Source: Gordionus sp. m RMFG-2023
Lineage: Eukaryota; Nematomorpha; Gordioida; Chordodea; Parachordodidae
Length of the DNA: 64,000 nucleotides
Assembly: GCF_954871325.1 (NCBI RefSeq)
Contig: NC_088776.1
Coordinates: 31,978,508-32,042,507 of the forward strand
Reading direction: 5' to 3'
Shown piece by piece: positions 23,828-35,415 of the stretch. Numbering within the stretch: position 1 is the stretch's first letter; each line of letters begins with the position of its first letter. The notes beneath the pieces are model-generated. The model worked only from the letters and a program-made list of their open reading frames with translations. It searched no databases and was not told the DNA's origin. Made by a program: the position numbers and the translations under genes.

Positions 23828-24165
23828 TATATAGGCGTAGCCATGGATGAGGGCTCGGAAATTTGACAGTTCTTGTAAATATCATTTTAAGCTAATAAAA
23901 ATTTCTTTCCTACACATCCTCCCATCTCCTCCCAAAATTTATTTAATATATCATACTATAAACAAGAATTTGACAAAAAAATAAGTAAAAATTAATAATT
24001 TTTTTAAATAACGACTATAATTAAAAAATTTTAGAAAAAAAGTGAAAAACCAAAATAATTTTTTTACAAGCCAAGGTCCTATAATATGTTGACCTACCAA
24101 AATTATTTATGGAGGAAAACCCCCACATAATGTTCCTCCCTAGCAAAATTCAAGCTCCTACGAAT
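23828..24165. repeat. Dispersed repeat family, copy C
   Basis: Begins near GGCGTAGCCATGGATGAGGG, contains the TATATCATACTATAA block, AAGAATTTGACA and an A-rich tract, and ends near CTAGCAAAATTCAAGC. It matches copies A (8235-8520) and B (16925-17275). The GGCGTAGCCA start resembles hAT ends, but a matching right end was not found. Confidence 0.55.
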
Positions 24166-24490
24166 CTCTATTTGTCTGATTAATTATCAATATAAAATTA
24201 TAAAAAAGGCTCGCGTACAAAATAAAAATTTTAAATTAATAAGTTTGCTTTAAAATTAATTATAATATAACATATTAAAAATAAAATTAATTATAATATA
24301 ACATTTTAATAATAAAATTAATTATAATAATATGTATTAATATTTTGAAAAGTAACTAATTACTTTTAGCAGTTATATTTCAAAAAATAGTTTCAGTTAC
24401 CAGTTACAATTTTTGAAATATAATTATTTTATTGCAAAAATGTAAAACTAGTTACATCGTTATAAATAACTATTTACTTTAACAACACTA

Positions 24491-27400
24491 CTATTATTTA
24501 AATGCAGTTTTTTGTTTAATCTAAATGTGAAGTTATAGATAGTTTTAAATTTAATTTAAAATCATTTTTTTTAAATCTAAAAATAATCAATTAATATTTT
24601 TGATGATTTTTCTTATATATAAATATCTTTATTAAATTTAATATTGTATTGCATAGTGTTGAACGATTGTTTAGTCGAATAACTTAGCAGCGTAGCCAGG
24701 ATTTTTCCAATGTTTTAAAATTTTTTGGAGGTGTCCCCTACTATTTTTTTATATATAATATTGATTTTTCGGAGTCTTTATATAATCTCTACTAATTTTG
24801 ACTGAACAATCCATAATTCTAAAATATGGTAATGTTTTGTGTTTTATTAATGTCTGCCTTTAACGGGTATAGTAGTCAGTATAAAGGAAAAAATTATTAG
24901 TAACAAGATTTTGGCAACCTTAAGATTAAAAGTGACTGAAAGCATTAATTCAAAATTTTATCAATGTTTAGATCATAATTGTAAATTAATTTAATCCGTT
25001 TGATAGACAGTGTATAGAATAAATTGCCAAAATAGACATCGTGCTAAAATGGGAAATATAAAGAATTATATATCTGACGTGCGCTAATATAATGCCTGAC
25101 TAGTACTTTCAATTCATCATTCAAATATCACCGAAAATAAACTGAGTTATAAACAAAATGAATACTATTACATCACGCTCTAAGCGCATAGTGAGTCAAG
25201 CTTTTGGAAACACTATGAAACTTATACTAAACCATTAATTAGTGCTTTATTAGTATATTTTATTGCTTTATTCCAGTGACGTCACTAGGGAGGGGCTAAA
25301 TTATATTTTCACTATGTCAGCTTGCAATCAAATCCTGTATTAAAAATAGAATTACAATATCACTCACTAAATATTAATTTAACAATAACAGTTAAAGCTT
25401 ATTTAACTTATATTATTTAAATTATTATATAACCCTAATTAAATATGTTTATATAATAATTTAATTGACAATTAACATATTTAATATTTCAATTAAGTTC
25501 AAAATCACTAATCAACTATTTTATTCATTTTTAAATTTAATTACCATGCCTCTTCCTAAAAATATTCTCAAGGTCCAAATAAGTATAAGAGATTTTTTAT
25601 AAAAAGTAAGTAGATATATAGTTTATAATCCTCTATTATATATAAGTGGTTATAAAATATTAGGTAAAATGTCACTTTTACAAGCGTATTTGACAGTTAT
25701 ATAACATATTATACAGTTAATATTTTAATAAATTTTACTAATAAATGCCTTTGATAATAAATATAATTACAATTTACATTCAATTCTTTAACGCTATCTA
25801 TTTATTTAGAAATATTATTAAAAATTAAATATTTTATTATCCCACAATGGATATAATAAATTAGCTATCTTTTCTTCTCTTTTTTACACGTTTTTAGAAA
25901 AGATATTTTTTATTTGAAAAACAGTTTTGAGTTAAATTTTTAATACGAGTATATTTTTTATATTATTACAAACTACTATTATTTTAAGTTATAATAATAT
26001 ACCAACTAGAGGTGGTGCGACATATATAAAATCTTAATTGCTTTCATCATATCACTCTGGTTTTTATTTTATAGTTACAAAATGTTTCATTTATAATATG
26101 GCATAATTGTTGTGTAAATAACTTAAGGCTTAAATATATTTACATAATTTCTTCTAAAGATTTCTAGTGTTTTAGTTTTCAATTTATTTAACATAATAAA
26201 TTCTGATATTAGTTAACATAGCAAGTGCCATAGCTATGACTGCAAATTAACCAGCATCTATAATTTATGTGGCTATGTAAGTTAAGGTTATTACTACAGC
26301 TGCTGAGAACATATGATTGCATATTTTTGATAAGCAATAATGGTCAACTGTGTAATCGTTTATATATCATTAATAATGGAATATAATCTTATGGAAATTT
26401 AATATCTCACAACAATTTTCTCGATCACTTATCTAGCTTCCATCATATCATCTAAGTGGAAGCTCTAAATATCATATAGTTTTAGGATTTGGATTGGTCT
26501 TTTATATTCTCTTCTTCAAGAATTGTTGATTTGGTTAGGCCTATAAATTTTTCTTTATTAGTCCATTCTATAAAACATTGTTTAAAATAGGAGTTATATT
26601 AGTTTCATCACCTTTTGACAATGTAAGTTGCTAATAATTATATTATATTATGTGGTTTTTAAAAACCATTATCAATTGAGGCATATGTTTTTTTATCACT
26701 TGCAATTCTTTAGACGCTATATTTTTTTTTATACTGTAATAAATAGATTTTGTATTAAAAAATATTATTTTTAAAAATGTCTTTTATTGTTTAATTATTT
26801 ATATGCGAGTTTATTTTGTATGCATTATAAAATAAATGACAAAATAAATTCAGAATAATTGTTCAGAGTTAGCAAATTTATTAATATAAAACCCTGCCGA
26901 AGGTAGGGCAAATTAGGTTAGTTGAGCTCCCTGAGATTGTAAAGGCTAGCGACCCCCTGCTTTATTCTCTTTGTTAGTTTGTTTAAAGAGGAAAAGAATT
27001 ATTGGTAAAAAATAAATAATTTCCAAAATTAGCATTATGCCAGACGGAGAATATAGAAGATGAAAGTTCTAACTATCTGGTCTGCGTTAATTAGTGCCTT
27101 ATTAATTCTTTAATCAATTTCACCAGTTATTAAAAAAGTAACCGAATTATAAGCATTACCTCGGAAATTTATATATAATTAGTTTGTATCTAAACTTTTT
27201 TACTACTTCAACCCGTTTAGTAGATAGTTTAAAGCGAAATATTACTGACAAAATAAAAAAAATTTGCCTTAATTAGCATCATGCTAGAAGGAAAATTATA
27301 AGCTATCAACAATATGTAATGCATGATTAGTATAGTACTTACTATTCAACAATCAGTTTTTTTCAGCCAGTAAATGAAACCCAGTTAGAGACGAAATAAA

Positions 27401-27834
27401 AATTACGGTACGCCTTAAGCTGAATCTTAAATATCGAATTTGAAATTATCGAAAAATTTGATATGAATACATTAAGGTTTCTTTTCCCCGATTCCAGATA
27501 TTTTTGAATATTATGTTTTTATGATCTTCATAGATGTTATTTTTTCTATTCAGTTTGTTTAATAAATATTAGTGTAACGGCTAACTCAATATTTGTACCT
27601 GATGAATCAAGTATCTTTCTCATTTGAATAATAAAAGTATCCTAAAAGGGGATATAAAAGTTTATTTTAGTATCTTTCGACTGACTCTATATTAATATTA
27701 GAACGATGGGATTGCTTTGATGCAAGTTGAGGTAGAAAAATATTAAATTCATAGAACTCTTCTTTTGGCTCAATAATGGCATATGATTAATGAATTTTAT
27801 TATCTACAAGTTCTAATATAATGTTTTCAGCTAT
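24491..27834. other. AT-rich intergenic DNA with one repeat copy, no gene
   Basis: Apart from the repeat at 24688-25010, nothing is identified. A CAGTGACGTCACTAGGGAGG string at about 25275 looks like one end of a hAT-like element, with no partner recognised. No long open frame or domain. Confidence 0.45.
24688..25010 (+). repeat. Partial second copy of the CAGTGGCGTA hAT-like element
   Basis: Starts CAGCGTAGCCAGGATTT and then follows 19262-19485 block by block, for example ATTAGTAACA..ATTTTGGC and ACTGAAAGCATTA, ending in GTAAATTAATTTAATC. It is in the same orientation as 19260-21469 but ends early, so only the left portion is recognised. Confidence 0.6.
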
Positions 27835-29837
27835 TCTCATTTTTTTAGGCTTTCACTTTTCTGGTGGTATGCTCTTTCAATATCGCTCTCCACATAATGT
27901 TATTCATACTATCTCTTTTATCTAATTTATATATCTTCATATAAGCTCTAACATTATGGCCCCATTGAAGTTTTTGCCTTCCTCTTTTACGTTTGCCCAT
28001 CACTTAAAAACTCTTAACCTTATTTCCTATATAGTTCATAGGCCTTCTCATTGTGTGCCCATACCAACTAGGTCAGTTCACCATTATCTTAGTCTTAATA
28101 GGCATTACCTTTAAACCTCCTAGTATTCATGTACTTCGCACCTAATCCTTTCTTGATACCCCAGCAATCATCCTCAGCATTCTCATCTCCATAGTTTGTA
28201 GACTTCTCTCACCTGATTCTTTGGTTGGCCATGTTTCAGAACTATATAGAATAAGATGTTGTACAATGCAACTGTAAATTTTTCCCTTCAATTTGTGTGG
28301 GATTCTATTAACAAACACTCCAGGTAAAGATCTCCACTTTAACCACCCTTGATAATTTTTACTCTTTATCTCTTTTTCTATTGTGCCGTTTGTTTCTATA
28401 GTGGAGCCCAAATCAGCTTTGAATTGCCGATATCTGCCATTCATTTATATCAATGCTCTCTGTTTCATCTCCTCCTATCACCATATACTCCGTCTTTTCT
28501 CTATTTACTTTTAGTCCGTGCTTTTCTAGAATATTTATCCAACTCACTAATATTTCTTCCATTTCATCCTTGGATTCGGCAAGTATCACAATATCTGCAA
28601 ATATCATATTCCACGGGACTGTTTGAGGTATAGACTGTGCTATTACATCTATTACTGTAATGAAGCGAAGTGGGCTGAGAGCCGACCCTTGATGAACTCC
28701 TTCGGCTATTGTGAAGCCTGCTGAAGTACCTGTTGTGCTACGGACCATTGTTGTATGGCCCATATACATATCCTGTATTATTCTTATATATTTTTCGGAA
28801 ACCTTATTGTGGCGTAGCGCCAGATAAGTTTTCTTGGGATTCTATCGAAGGCCTTTTCTAGATCGAGAAAGACCATGTGTAGCTTTTTGTTCTTTTTCCT
28901 GTATTTTTCACTCATTTGCCTAATTGCGTGGTTAGCATCAGTTGCTGATCTTCCAGGCATAAAGCCAAACGGACTCTCTCCTATTTCGACTGTCTCTTAA
29001 CCTTTTTTCTATGATTTTTTCATAAAATTTTAGACAGTGTGACATTAATTTTATGCCCCTGTAATTTTGACTATTGTGTGGATCCCCTTTATTTTTGAAG
29101 AGAGGAACTAGATAGCTCTGCCTCCATTTTTGAGGAATCTCTTCGTTTCCCAGTATTTTATTGTACAGATTTGTGAGGAAATGTACCATCATCTCCTAGT
29201 ACTTTAGGCTTTCTATTGGAATATCATCAGGACCCCTAGCCTTGTTATTTTTTATATGATTGAGGAATGTGATTATTTCTTGTTCCGTTTCCCATCTTTA
29301 TTTTTGATACTTTCGGAGATCCGTTTATATCCCTAGAATTCTTTTCTCGCTATTTGGCGAAGCTGCAACTTTATTTTGCCCCTCTTTAGTATTCAGTTTT
29401 TCGTATATGTCATTGTATGCCATTGCTTTGGCCCTAGCCACCCCTTTGTAGCTATTCTCTTGGATTTTTTGTATTTTGTCTTGTTATCTGGGTTTTTGGA
29501 TTTGTACCATATTTTATATAGGGCTTTTTCTGTATAGTGGCTTGCACCTCATCATTCCACATAATTTATTACCCCCCATTGTCAAGTCTAGTGTAGGTTT
29601 GGCAGTGTCTATTAATTTGATGAAAGGTCTATCCACACTTTTTCACTGACTTGTGAGGAATCTATTGTTTCAATATTAGCATTGATTGCAAAGGCTTCTG
29701 TCATTGATTTTAATCTACCCCATTTGATGCATGTTTCTAGTTTTATCTTGTTTTGAGTGGATTTATTTGTGAGGTGTATTCATGACTATTAACTTATGCG
29801 CGGCAATATCTTCTCCGGCCTGGGAAGACTTTGCAGT
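27835..29837 (-). pseudogene. RTE-type LINE, 3' part (reverse transcriptase and C-terminus), broken
   Basis: Minus-strand translations give RT blocks in the correct order. Blocks include QKWRQSYLVPLFKNKGD and NYRGIKLMSHCLKFYEKII (about 28990-29130), a LDLEKAF block (about 28850), EGVHQGSALSPLRF (about 28660-28690) and INILEKHGLKVNREKTEYMV (about 28475-28535). A C-terminal tail ends near 27835. The family fit is RTE-like, as in elements often annotated 'craniofacial development protein 2-like' (established knowledge). The catalytic block reads FADIVILAES, so one Asp of the expected F/Y-A-D-D box is missing. The frame changes several times. The element continues at 34435-35275, beyond an inserted LTR element. 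Confidence 0.85.
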
Positions 29838-29973
29838 TGTAATGTATTTAAATAAATTGATTTTTTATATTTGCTTAAAGCTACAATTTATTACAATTTA
29901 TAAAAATAGAAAAACATATATATCTGATCATATTAAATTAATAGTTCTCAATAAATTATTTTGATACATTTCA
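29838..29973 (+). repeat. 5' LTR (136 bp)
   Basis: Begins TGTAATGTATTTAAATAAAT and ends GATACATTTCA, that is TG...CA. It matches the 3' LTR with four substitutions. A very short LTR for this group. Confidence 0.9.
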
Positions 29974-31898
29974 TTTGGCGACGATTTATTTTCAAGTCAT
30001 TTTTGACGAAAAAGAATTATTTTAAATAAAAAGATTAAAATTATACTATGAACGAAGACTCAAAGAATATATTTCTGAAGAAAAACGAAGAAACATCAAC
30101 ACCTAGTCAATTTCATATTCCAGAATTCGATAAAGATAAAGTTAATATTCAGGATTACCTATATAATATAGAACTTATTTTCAAGGTAAAAAATATTTTC
30201 GACCAAAATAAAAAAAAAGATTTATTATTGGCCTATATAGGCACTGAAAATTTAATTAAAATTAAAAATATTTATTTTCCAAATAATTTAGATAATATAA
30301 ATTATTTAACTTTACTCGAGAATTTAGAAAAATTTTTTAATGATGTCTCGAGTATTTTTCTTCATAGAAACAATTTTTATACCTTAAAAAGAAATAACGA
30401 AACTATAATTGATTTTTCAATTAAATTAAAAAGCATTTGCGCTTTATGTAATTTTAAATCGCCGGTTGATGAACTCAGAGATATTTTCATCTTAGGAGTA
30501 GGGTTACCTGAGCTGAACAAAGAACTTCGAACAAAATATGCCGAAGGAAATATTACTTTTGAAGATACTGTGCGTCTAGCTACCGCGCTGTCTTCATTGG
30601 AAAAGGAAACCCTGACAGAAGTTAATAAAATAATTAACATAAGCTTATGCAAGGTTCCAAAATGCTTATATTAGGAACAATTATAACAACGTAAACAAAT
30701 TCAATAATAATAATAATTTTTATAATGCTAACAAATTCAACCATAATTTTTATAAACCAAGTTTTAGACCTAATTTCAGTCAAAAAAAAGTAATATGATT
30801 TAGGTGCCGAAAAGCAAACCACATAGCGAAAGAGTGTAGAACGCATGCTATACAAATGATTTTACAACGGACACTTCGCCTGTCTTTTGCTAATAAAGCT
30901 ACAATCGATGCGAAGATAAATGGGCTGCAGCTTACTATGGAATTCGATACTGGCGCGGCATTTAGTGTGATAGATGAGTTTACCTGTAGTCGCATAGGCA
31001 AACAACCATTATCACCTGCTTATAAACAAGTAGGATATAACCATATCCAAATCGAAGTATTGGGTAAATGTTTAATGGAAGTCGAAGTAAAAAATATTTC
31101 AAAATTTTTACCTATTTGGGTAGTTAAGGGTGAGAATTCTCTTATTTTTGGAATGCCCTTTCTTAAAGAATTTGATATAAAACTTCCCGAAGAAGTTCGT
31201 ATTAATAATATAGATATGAAAGATTCCAGTTTAAATACTATTGTTTCAAAATTTCTGCAAGTTTTTAAAAAAACATTAGGACAAATAAAATTACAGGAAG
31301 CCGTCATCAAAATAGAACCAAATACAGTGCCAATTGCGTTGCCATCTAGAAGAATTCCATTTCCTTTGCGTCAAACCGTTGAAGCTGAGATGGACAGACA
31401 TTTAGATGAAGGAGTTATCGAGAAGGTAGATCCAACAAAGACTCCAATTACTTGGGCTACGCCAACGGTTAATATTTTAAAGAAATCCGGTGCCGTGCGG
31501 ATATGCGGAGATTTTCGTTTAACAATCAACAAATATTTAGCGATAGATAACGATTTACTACCAACTTTCGTCGACCTGACAAATAGGATCGCGGGTGGTA
31601 AAATATTTTCAACGATAGATTTAAGAGATGCATTTTTACAATTCGGAGTTAGTCCAGAATGTAGAGACCTTTTAGTAATTTCGACTCATGTCGGTTATTA
31701 CCGATATCAAAGAATTCCTTTTGGGTTGACTAGCGCTCCGATAATATTTCAACGTTTTATGCAAAACTAATTAAAGGGAATTCCTATAATTAGTGTATTT
31801 TTAGACGATGTAATTATTGCAGTCGAGAATAATTTTATCATATAGTTAATCTAGAAGAAGTATTAAGAAGATTTGATAGGGCTGGACTGACAACGAAG

Positions 31899-32275
31899 TT
31901 AATGATGCTTACTACCTTAAGGTACTACCTATCAAATTTGTATTTTGTTTATTTTTCATTTGGATAGGCACTACCAAAAATATTTATAATATATATTTGG
32001 AAAATCGTGATTTTTGAAAAGCCTCTGTGGCCTAGTCGGCAAGAGCTTCGCTTACTTAGCCATAGTCATGGGTTCGAATCCCGGGAATGTTCATGTTTTT
32101 TTTCTTAATCTAACTTAGTGGTTCCATCCTTGGGAGGATGATATATAGGAGGCCGGACTCGACCACGTGATTCCATTATAATATATTAAATAATAAGGAT
32201 CTTATTACATTTTAATAAATTTTGGTCTGTATTTAGAATATTTCCATACATACACTTGGTAGAAAGCATCATTAA
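31899..32275. mobile_element. TTAA-flanked MITE carrying a tRNA-like SINE head
   Basis: Bounded by TTAATGATGCTTACTACC at the left and its near-exact inverse GGTAGAAAGCATCATTAA at the right. Removing one TTAA copy leaves the LTR element's flanking sequence contiguous, so TTAA is the likely target duplication, as for piggyBac-type elements. A second inverted pair (CCTATCAAAT / ATTTGGATAGG) lies inside the left end. The centre carries a tRNA-like sequence (about 32020-32095). It is 377 bp with no ORF. Confidence 0.7.
32020..32170 (+). mobile_element. tRNA-derived SINE head and body
   Basis: GCCTCTGTGGCCTAGTCGGC contains an A-box-like segment. About 40 bases later GGGTTCGAATCCC is a perfect B box. 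Pol III promoter boxes at this spacing mark a tRNA or a tRNA-derived SINE. The acceptor ends (GCCTCTG and GAATGTTC) do not pair, so it is not a working tRNA. A GC-richer body (to about 32170) follows and then AT-rich sequence. It sits inside the TTAA MITE. Confidence 0.7.
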
Positions 32276-34288
32276 CCACGACCGATAAAATTAAAATTGG
32301 AGAAAAGTCAGTTATTTATTTAGGTCATGTTATTGATGAATTTGGAATTCACCCGGCCGAAGATAAGATTAATGTTATAAAAAATTGTAAAACACCGTCT
32401 AATGTTAAAGAATTACGTTCGTTTTTGGGAATTGTAAATTTTCATGAATCGTTCTATTTGTGCACCTTTACACCGACTAACGAGTAAAAATGTGAGTTTG
32501 TTTTGGTCAGCTAAAGAAGATGAAATATTTAATGTAGTTAAAAAAATATTATCAAAAGAAGATACAATAATTCCTTATTCAGCCGATATTCCTGTCGTGA
32601 TTTCTTGTGACGCTTCCGAAGATGGTCTAGGAGCTGTTATTGCACACCGATTTATTACTGGCCAGGAGAATCCGAATGCTTACGCATCACGGACACTTTC
32701 GGCGGCTGAAAAGAATTACACCACTATTGATCGGGGGGCTTCGGCGATCATGTTCGCTATCGAGAAGTTTCATTAATATATTTATGGAAGACATTTTATT
32801 TTGGTTACAGATCATAAACCTTTAAAATATATCTTAGGTGATAAAAGAGACCTAAATAAAATAACAAATAACCGTTTAATACGATGAGCTACGAAGCTTT
32901 TAAATTACGTCTATTAGATAATTATAGGCCGGGTAATCATAACAAATGTGCCGACGCTCTGTCCCGTTTGGGGGTAAAGAGAGAAAAAATTAATGTAAAA
33001 AAAATTTGAAAATGAAATTAGAGAAGTAAAGATCAATTTAATAGAAGATTTATCGTTCACTTGAAGTAAAGTTATAAGTGAAACGATCAATGATATAAAT
33101 CTAAAAGAGATCATTAAATTAATAAAAAATCATTGGCATATTGATAATATGAATAATTATTCGGAAAGTTTAAAAAAATTCATCTTAATTAAAGATAATA
33201 TTTCTTTCGAAGAAGGGCTATTATTTTATAATGTTAGAATCATCATTCCTGATAACCTAAAAAAAGAGGTTTTGAATGTTATCCATCAAGGATATCCTGG
33301 GATAGTGGGGATGAAATCCTTATGCAGATACTATGTCTTCTGGACAAATCTTGATCGAGATGTTGAAGAATTCGTCAAAAACTGCAAGAGTTGTCAGGAA
33401 GGAAGACCGGGAGCCAGAGAAGTACCATTATACAATTGGAATACCTACCCGACCTTGGGAAAGAATACACATTGACTTGACAGGCCCCGTGTCTGGAAAG
33501 TACTGGTTAATTTGCGTAGACGCTTTCACCAAATGGGTTGAAGTTGCAATTTTAACACATATTAATTCGACGAGTGTAATAAATAATCTGCGTAATTATT
33601 TCGCTAGATTTGGTTTACCTCGTTACATTGTCTCAGATAACGGTACTCAGTTTACTAGATCTGAATTCAAAACGTTTCTTTTTAAAAAAATATAAAACAT
33701 TTTAGATAAGCCCCTTATAGCCCGAAATCGAATGGTTTGGCTGTTATATACGTATGATAAAGACGCGTTTCTATGCTAGAAGGAGAAGTGGGACTCCGGA
33801 CCAGTTAAATTTAGCGAATGTTTTAATTACACACCGAAATACTCCAAACGCAACTACCGGTAAATCCCCTGCCGAAATGATGTTTGGAAGGTCGCTCAGG
33901 GTGACGTTAGATCAATGGAAATTTTCTACGAGAGAAAGGACTGAAAACGCGTTATGGAAAAAAAAAATTATGATAGAAACGTTGAGCCCCGTGAATTTAA
34001 AGAGAAGCAAAAGGTTTGGGTAAAAAACGAAAGGACTGCGGGATGGCATAAGGAACAGTGGTTCAACGGAAAAGTGCGATATTGTATGATGTTGAGTCTG
34101 AGGGTATTGTAAAAAAAACAAACATGCCGACCAACTGAGGGAAACTCATGTACAAGCTAAAGAAACACCCATAACAATGACTGAGGATTTGGACATTAAA
34201 GAACATAATGGAAATACAACTCTAGAAAAAAGAGTTTCGAAACCCCCATTACGTTATTATGATGAATTCAATTTATGGTGGGGAGAAC

Positions 34289-34434
34289 TGTAATGTATTT
34301 AAATAAATGGATTTTTTATATTTGCTTAAAGCTAGAATTTATTACAATTTATAAAAATAGAAAAATATATATATCTGATCATGTTAAATTAATAGTTCTC
34401 AATAAATTATTTTGATACATTTCGATACATTTCA
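34289..34434 (+). repeat. 3' LTR (146 bp)
   Basis: It begins immediately after the purine-rich GGTGGGGAGAAC. It has the same sequence as the 5' LTR with four substitutions and a duplicated GATACATTTC at the right end. The host LINE resumes directly after it. Confidence 0.9.
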
Positions 34435-35275
34435 GAAGTCTATTATATCTTTTAATCTTCTGCTAGAAATTAGCATGTAACCTATCTGGGGTTTCCTTGT
34501 ACCGCTTTCATATGTTATTAAATGACTGTCCTTTTTCTTATAGTAGGTTTTGGTTAAGGCATGGTCGAAGGCTTGCGCAAATTTCAGTACATGCTCTCCT
34601 TCAGCATTTCTTTCTCCATACCCGAAACCACGATGCCTTTTGTAGCTGTCTCATGCTTTTCCCACATGCGCATTTAAGTTTCCACTTATTATTACTAGGT
34701 CACCTTTGGGGTTTCCATTACAGCTTCATCAAGGATAGCTCTAAAGTCATCCTTCTATTCTTCTTTGCAACCTATTTGTGGAACATATACTGAAAGAATA
34801 TGTTGTATTAATTGACCAATGCAGAGTATTTTCATTATTATATCAGAGACCCTGTTAATATCAACCAAGGAGGTTAGATCTAGACTGAGGATGATGCTGA
34901 CACCGTTCCTATTACTAACAATTCAATTATAGTACAATTTATATCCATCTCCAATCATTAGAGTTTTCTGACCTTCCCATTTCGTCTCTTGTATGCATTC
35001 TATATCAACTTTTCTCTTGTTCAACATGGATGCCAATTCTCTCGTCTTACCATTAAGTGTACCAATATTCAAGCTTGCTAATCTTGTTTTCTTTGCTTTG
35101 ACCTTTATTTTACTTTTCACAGGATGGAGGTCTACACCCTGCACGTCGCTTGGAGGAAACGCCCTATCTTTCATATTCATATTTTTGTTTGTATCCTTCA
35201 TTTGTTTATTGAACAAGTATCCTAGCACCCCGCTGTCCAAGTCTGTCGGTGACCGGGGTTTCATCTCTTAGCTTA
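34435..35275 (-). pseudogene. RTE-type LINE, 5' part (endonuclease), broken
   Basis: A minus-strand frame starts near 35264 (MKPRSPTDLDSGVLGYLFNK). It continues into the apurinic-endonuclease-like fold: RLASLNIGTLNGKTRELASM, then VDIECIQETKWEGQK with the catalytic Glu, then KLYYN. In other frames the fold goes on with a YVPQ-type block, a GNLNAHVG block, HRGFGYGERN and KKKDSHLITYESG. That is the usual RTE endonuclease order (established knowledge). The element resumes at 29837 beyond the inserted LTR element, where the next codons read KVFPGEDIA. Several frame changes make it dead. Confidence 0.85.
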
Positions 35276-35339
35276 GAAATTTATTTTACCATATGTCTTT
35301 ATACATCAGTCATCGAAGAAATACTTGAAAATTTTTACG

Positions 35340-35412
35340 ATTCCTTACCAGGATTGTACCTGGGACCTTCTGTTTCCAAGCATACATCATAACCCACTAA
35401 GCCACCCCGGCG
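35340..35412 (-). mobile_element. tRNA-like sequence just 5' of the LINE
   Basis: On the minus strand GCCGGGGTGGCTTAGTGGGT holds an A-box-like segment and CCAGGTACAATCCTGG holds a B-box-like segment forming a T-arm stem. The acceptor halves do not pair, so it is tRNA-derived rather than a tRNA gene. It lies about 75 bp upstream of the LINE's first Met in the same orientation. It may be a SINE or the LINE's own internal Pol III-like promoter region. Confidence 0.6.
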
Positions 35413-35415
35413 ATT

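Larger units (their letters stand above)
18882..24490. mobile_element. Large hAT-like element with perfect 8-bp duplication, host of nested insertions
   Basis: The left end TAGTGTTGTTAAA (18882) is the exact reverse complement of the right end TTTAACAACACTA (to 24490). The 8-bp duplication CTATTATT is perfect at 18874-18881 and 24491-24498. Both subterminal regions carry AGTAACTAGTTAC motifs; at the left a block of about 30 bp holding this motif is directly duplicated (about 18903-18960). The total span is 5.6 kb, but most is later insertion: 19260-21469, 21604-22452, 22803-23736 and 23828-24165. The remainder, about 1.3 kb, has no transposase, so it was probably a non-autonomous element. Confidence 0.85.
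29838..34434 (+). mobile_element. Ty3/gypsy LTR retrotransposon fossil inserted in the LINE
   Basis: A 4.6-kb element on the plus strand with direct LTRs (29838-29973 and 34289-34434). A 5-bp target duplication is GCAGT on the left and GAAGT on the right. A primer-binding-like TGGCGACGA follows the 5' LTR and a purine-rich tract precedes the 3' LTR. Parts in order: gag (about 30048-30700) with a CCHC knuckle near 30800, aspartic protease (DTGA, about 30950), reverse transcriptase (about 31370-31770 and on), RNase H (about 32580-32830), and integrase with zinc-binding and catalytic-core blocks (about 33280-33960). PR-RT-RH-IN order is that of Ty3/gypsy; no envelope gene was seen. The LTRs differ by about 3 percent plus a 10-bp duplication, so it is moderately young. 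It is broken in roughly half a dozen to ten places and carries a MITE (31899-32275). Confidence 0.92.

Noticed and set aside
25270-25300. CAGTGACGTCACTAGGG, possible hAT end
   Set aside because: The motif is palindromic at its core and no inverted partner or duplication could be located.
28349-28633. 94-codon plus-strand open frame
   Set aside because: Antisense shadow of the minus-strand LINE reverse transcriptase.
30377-31310. Minus-strand open frames inside the LTR element
   Set aside because: They are antisense shadows of the plus-strand gag/pol region and contain no domains.
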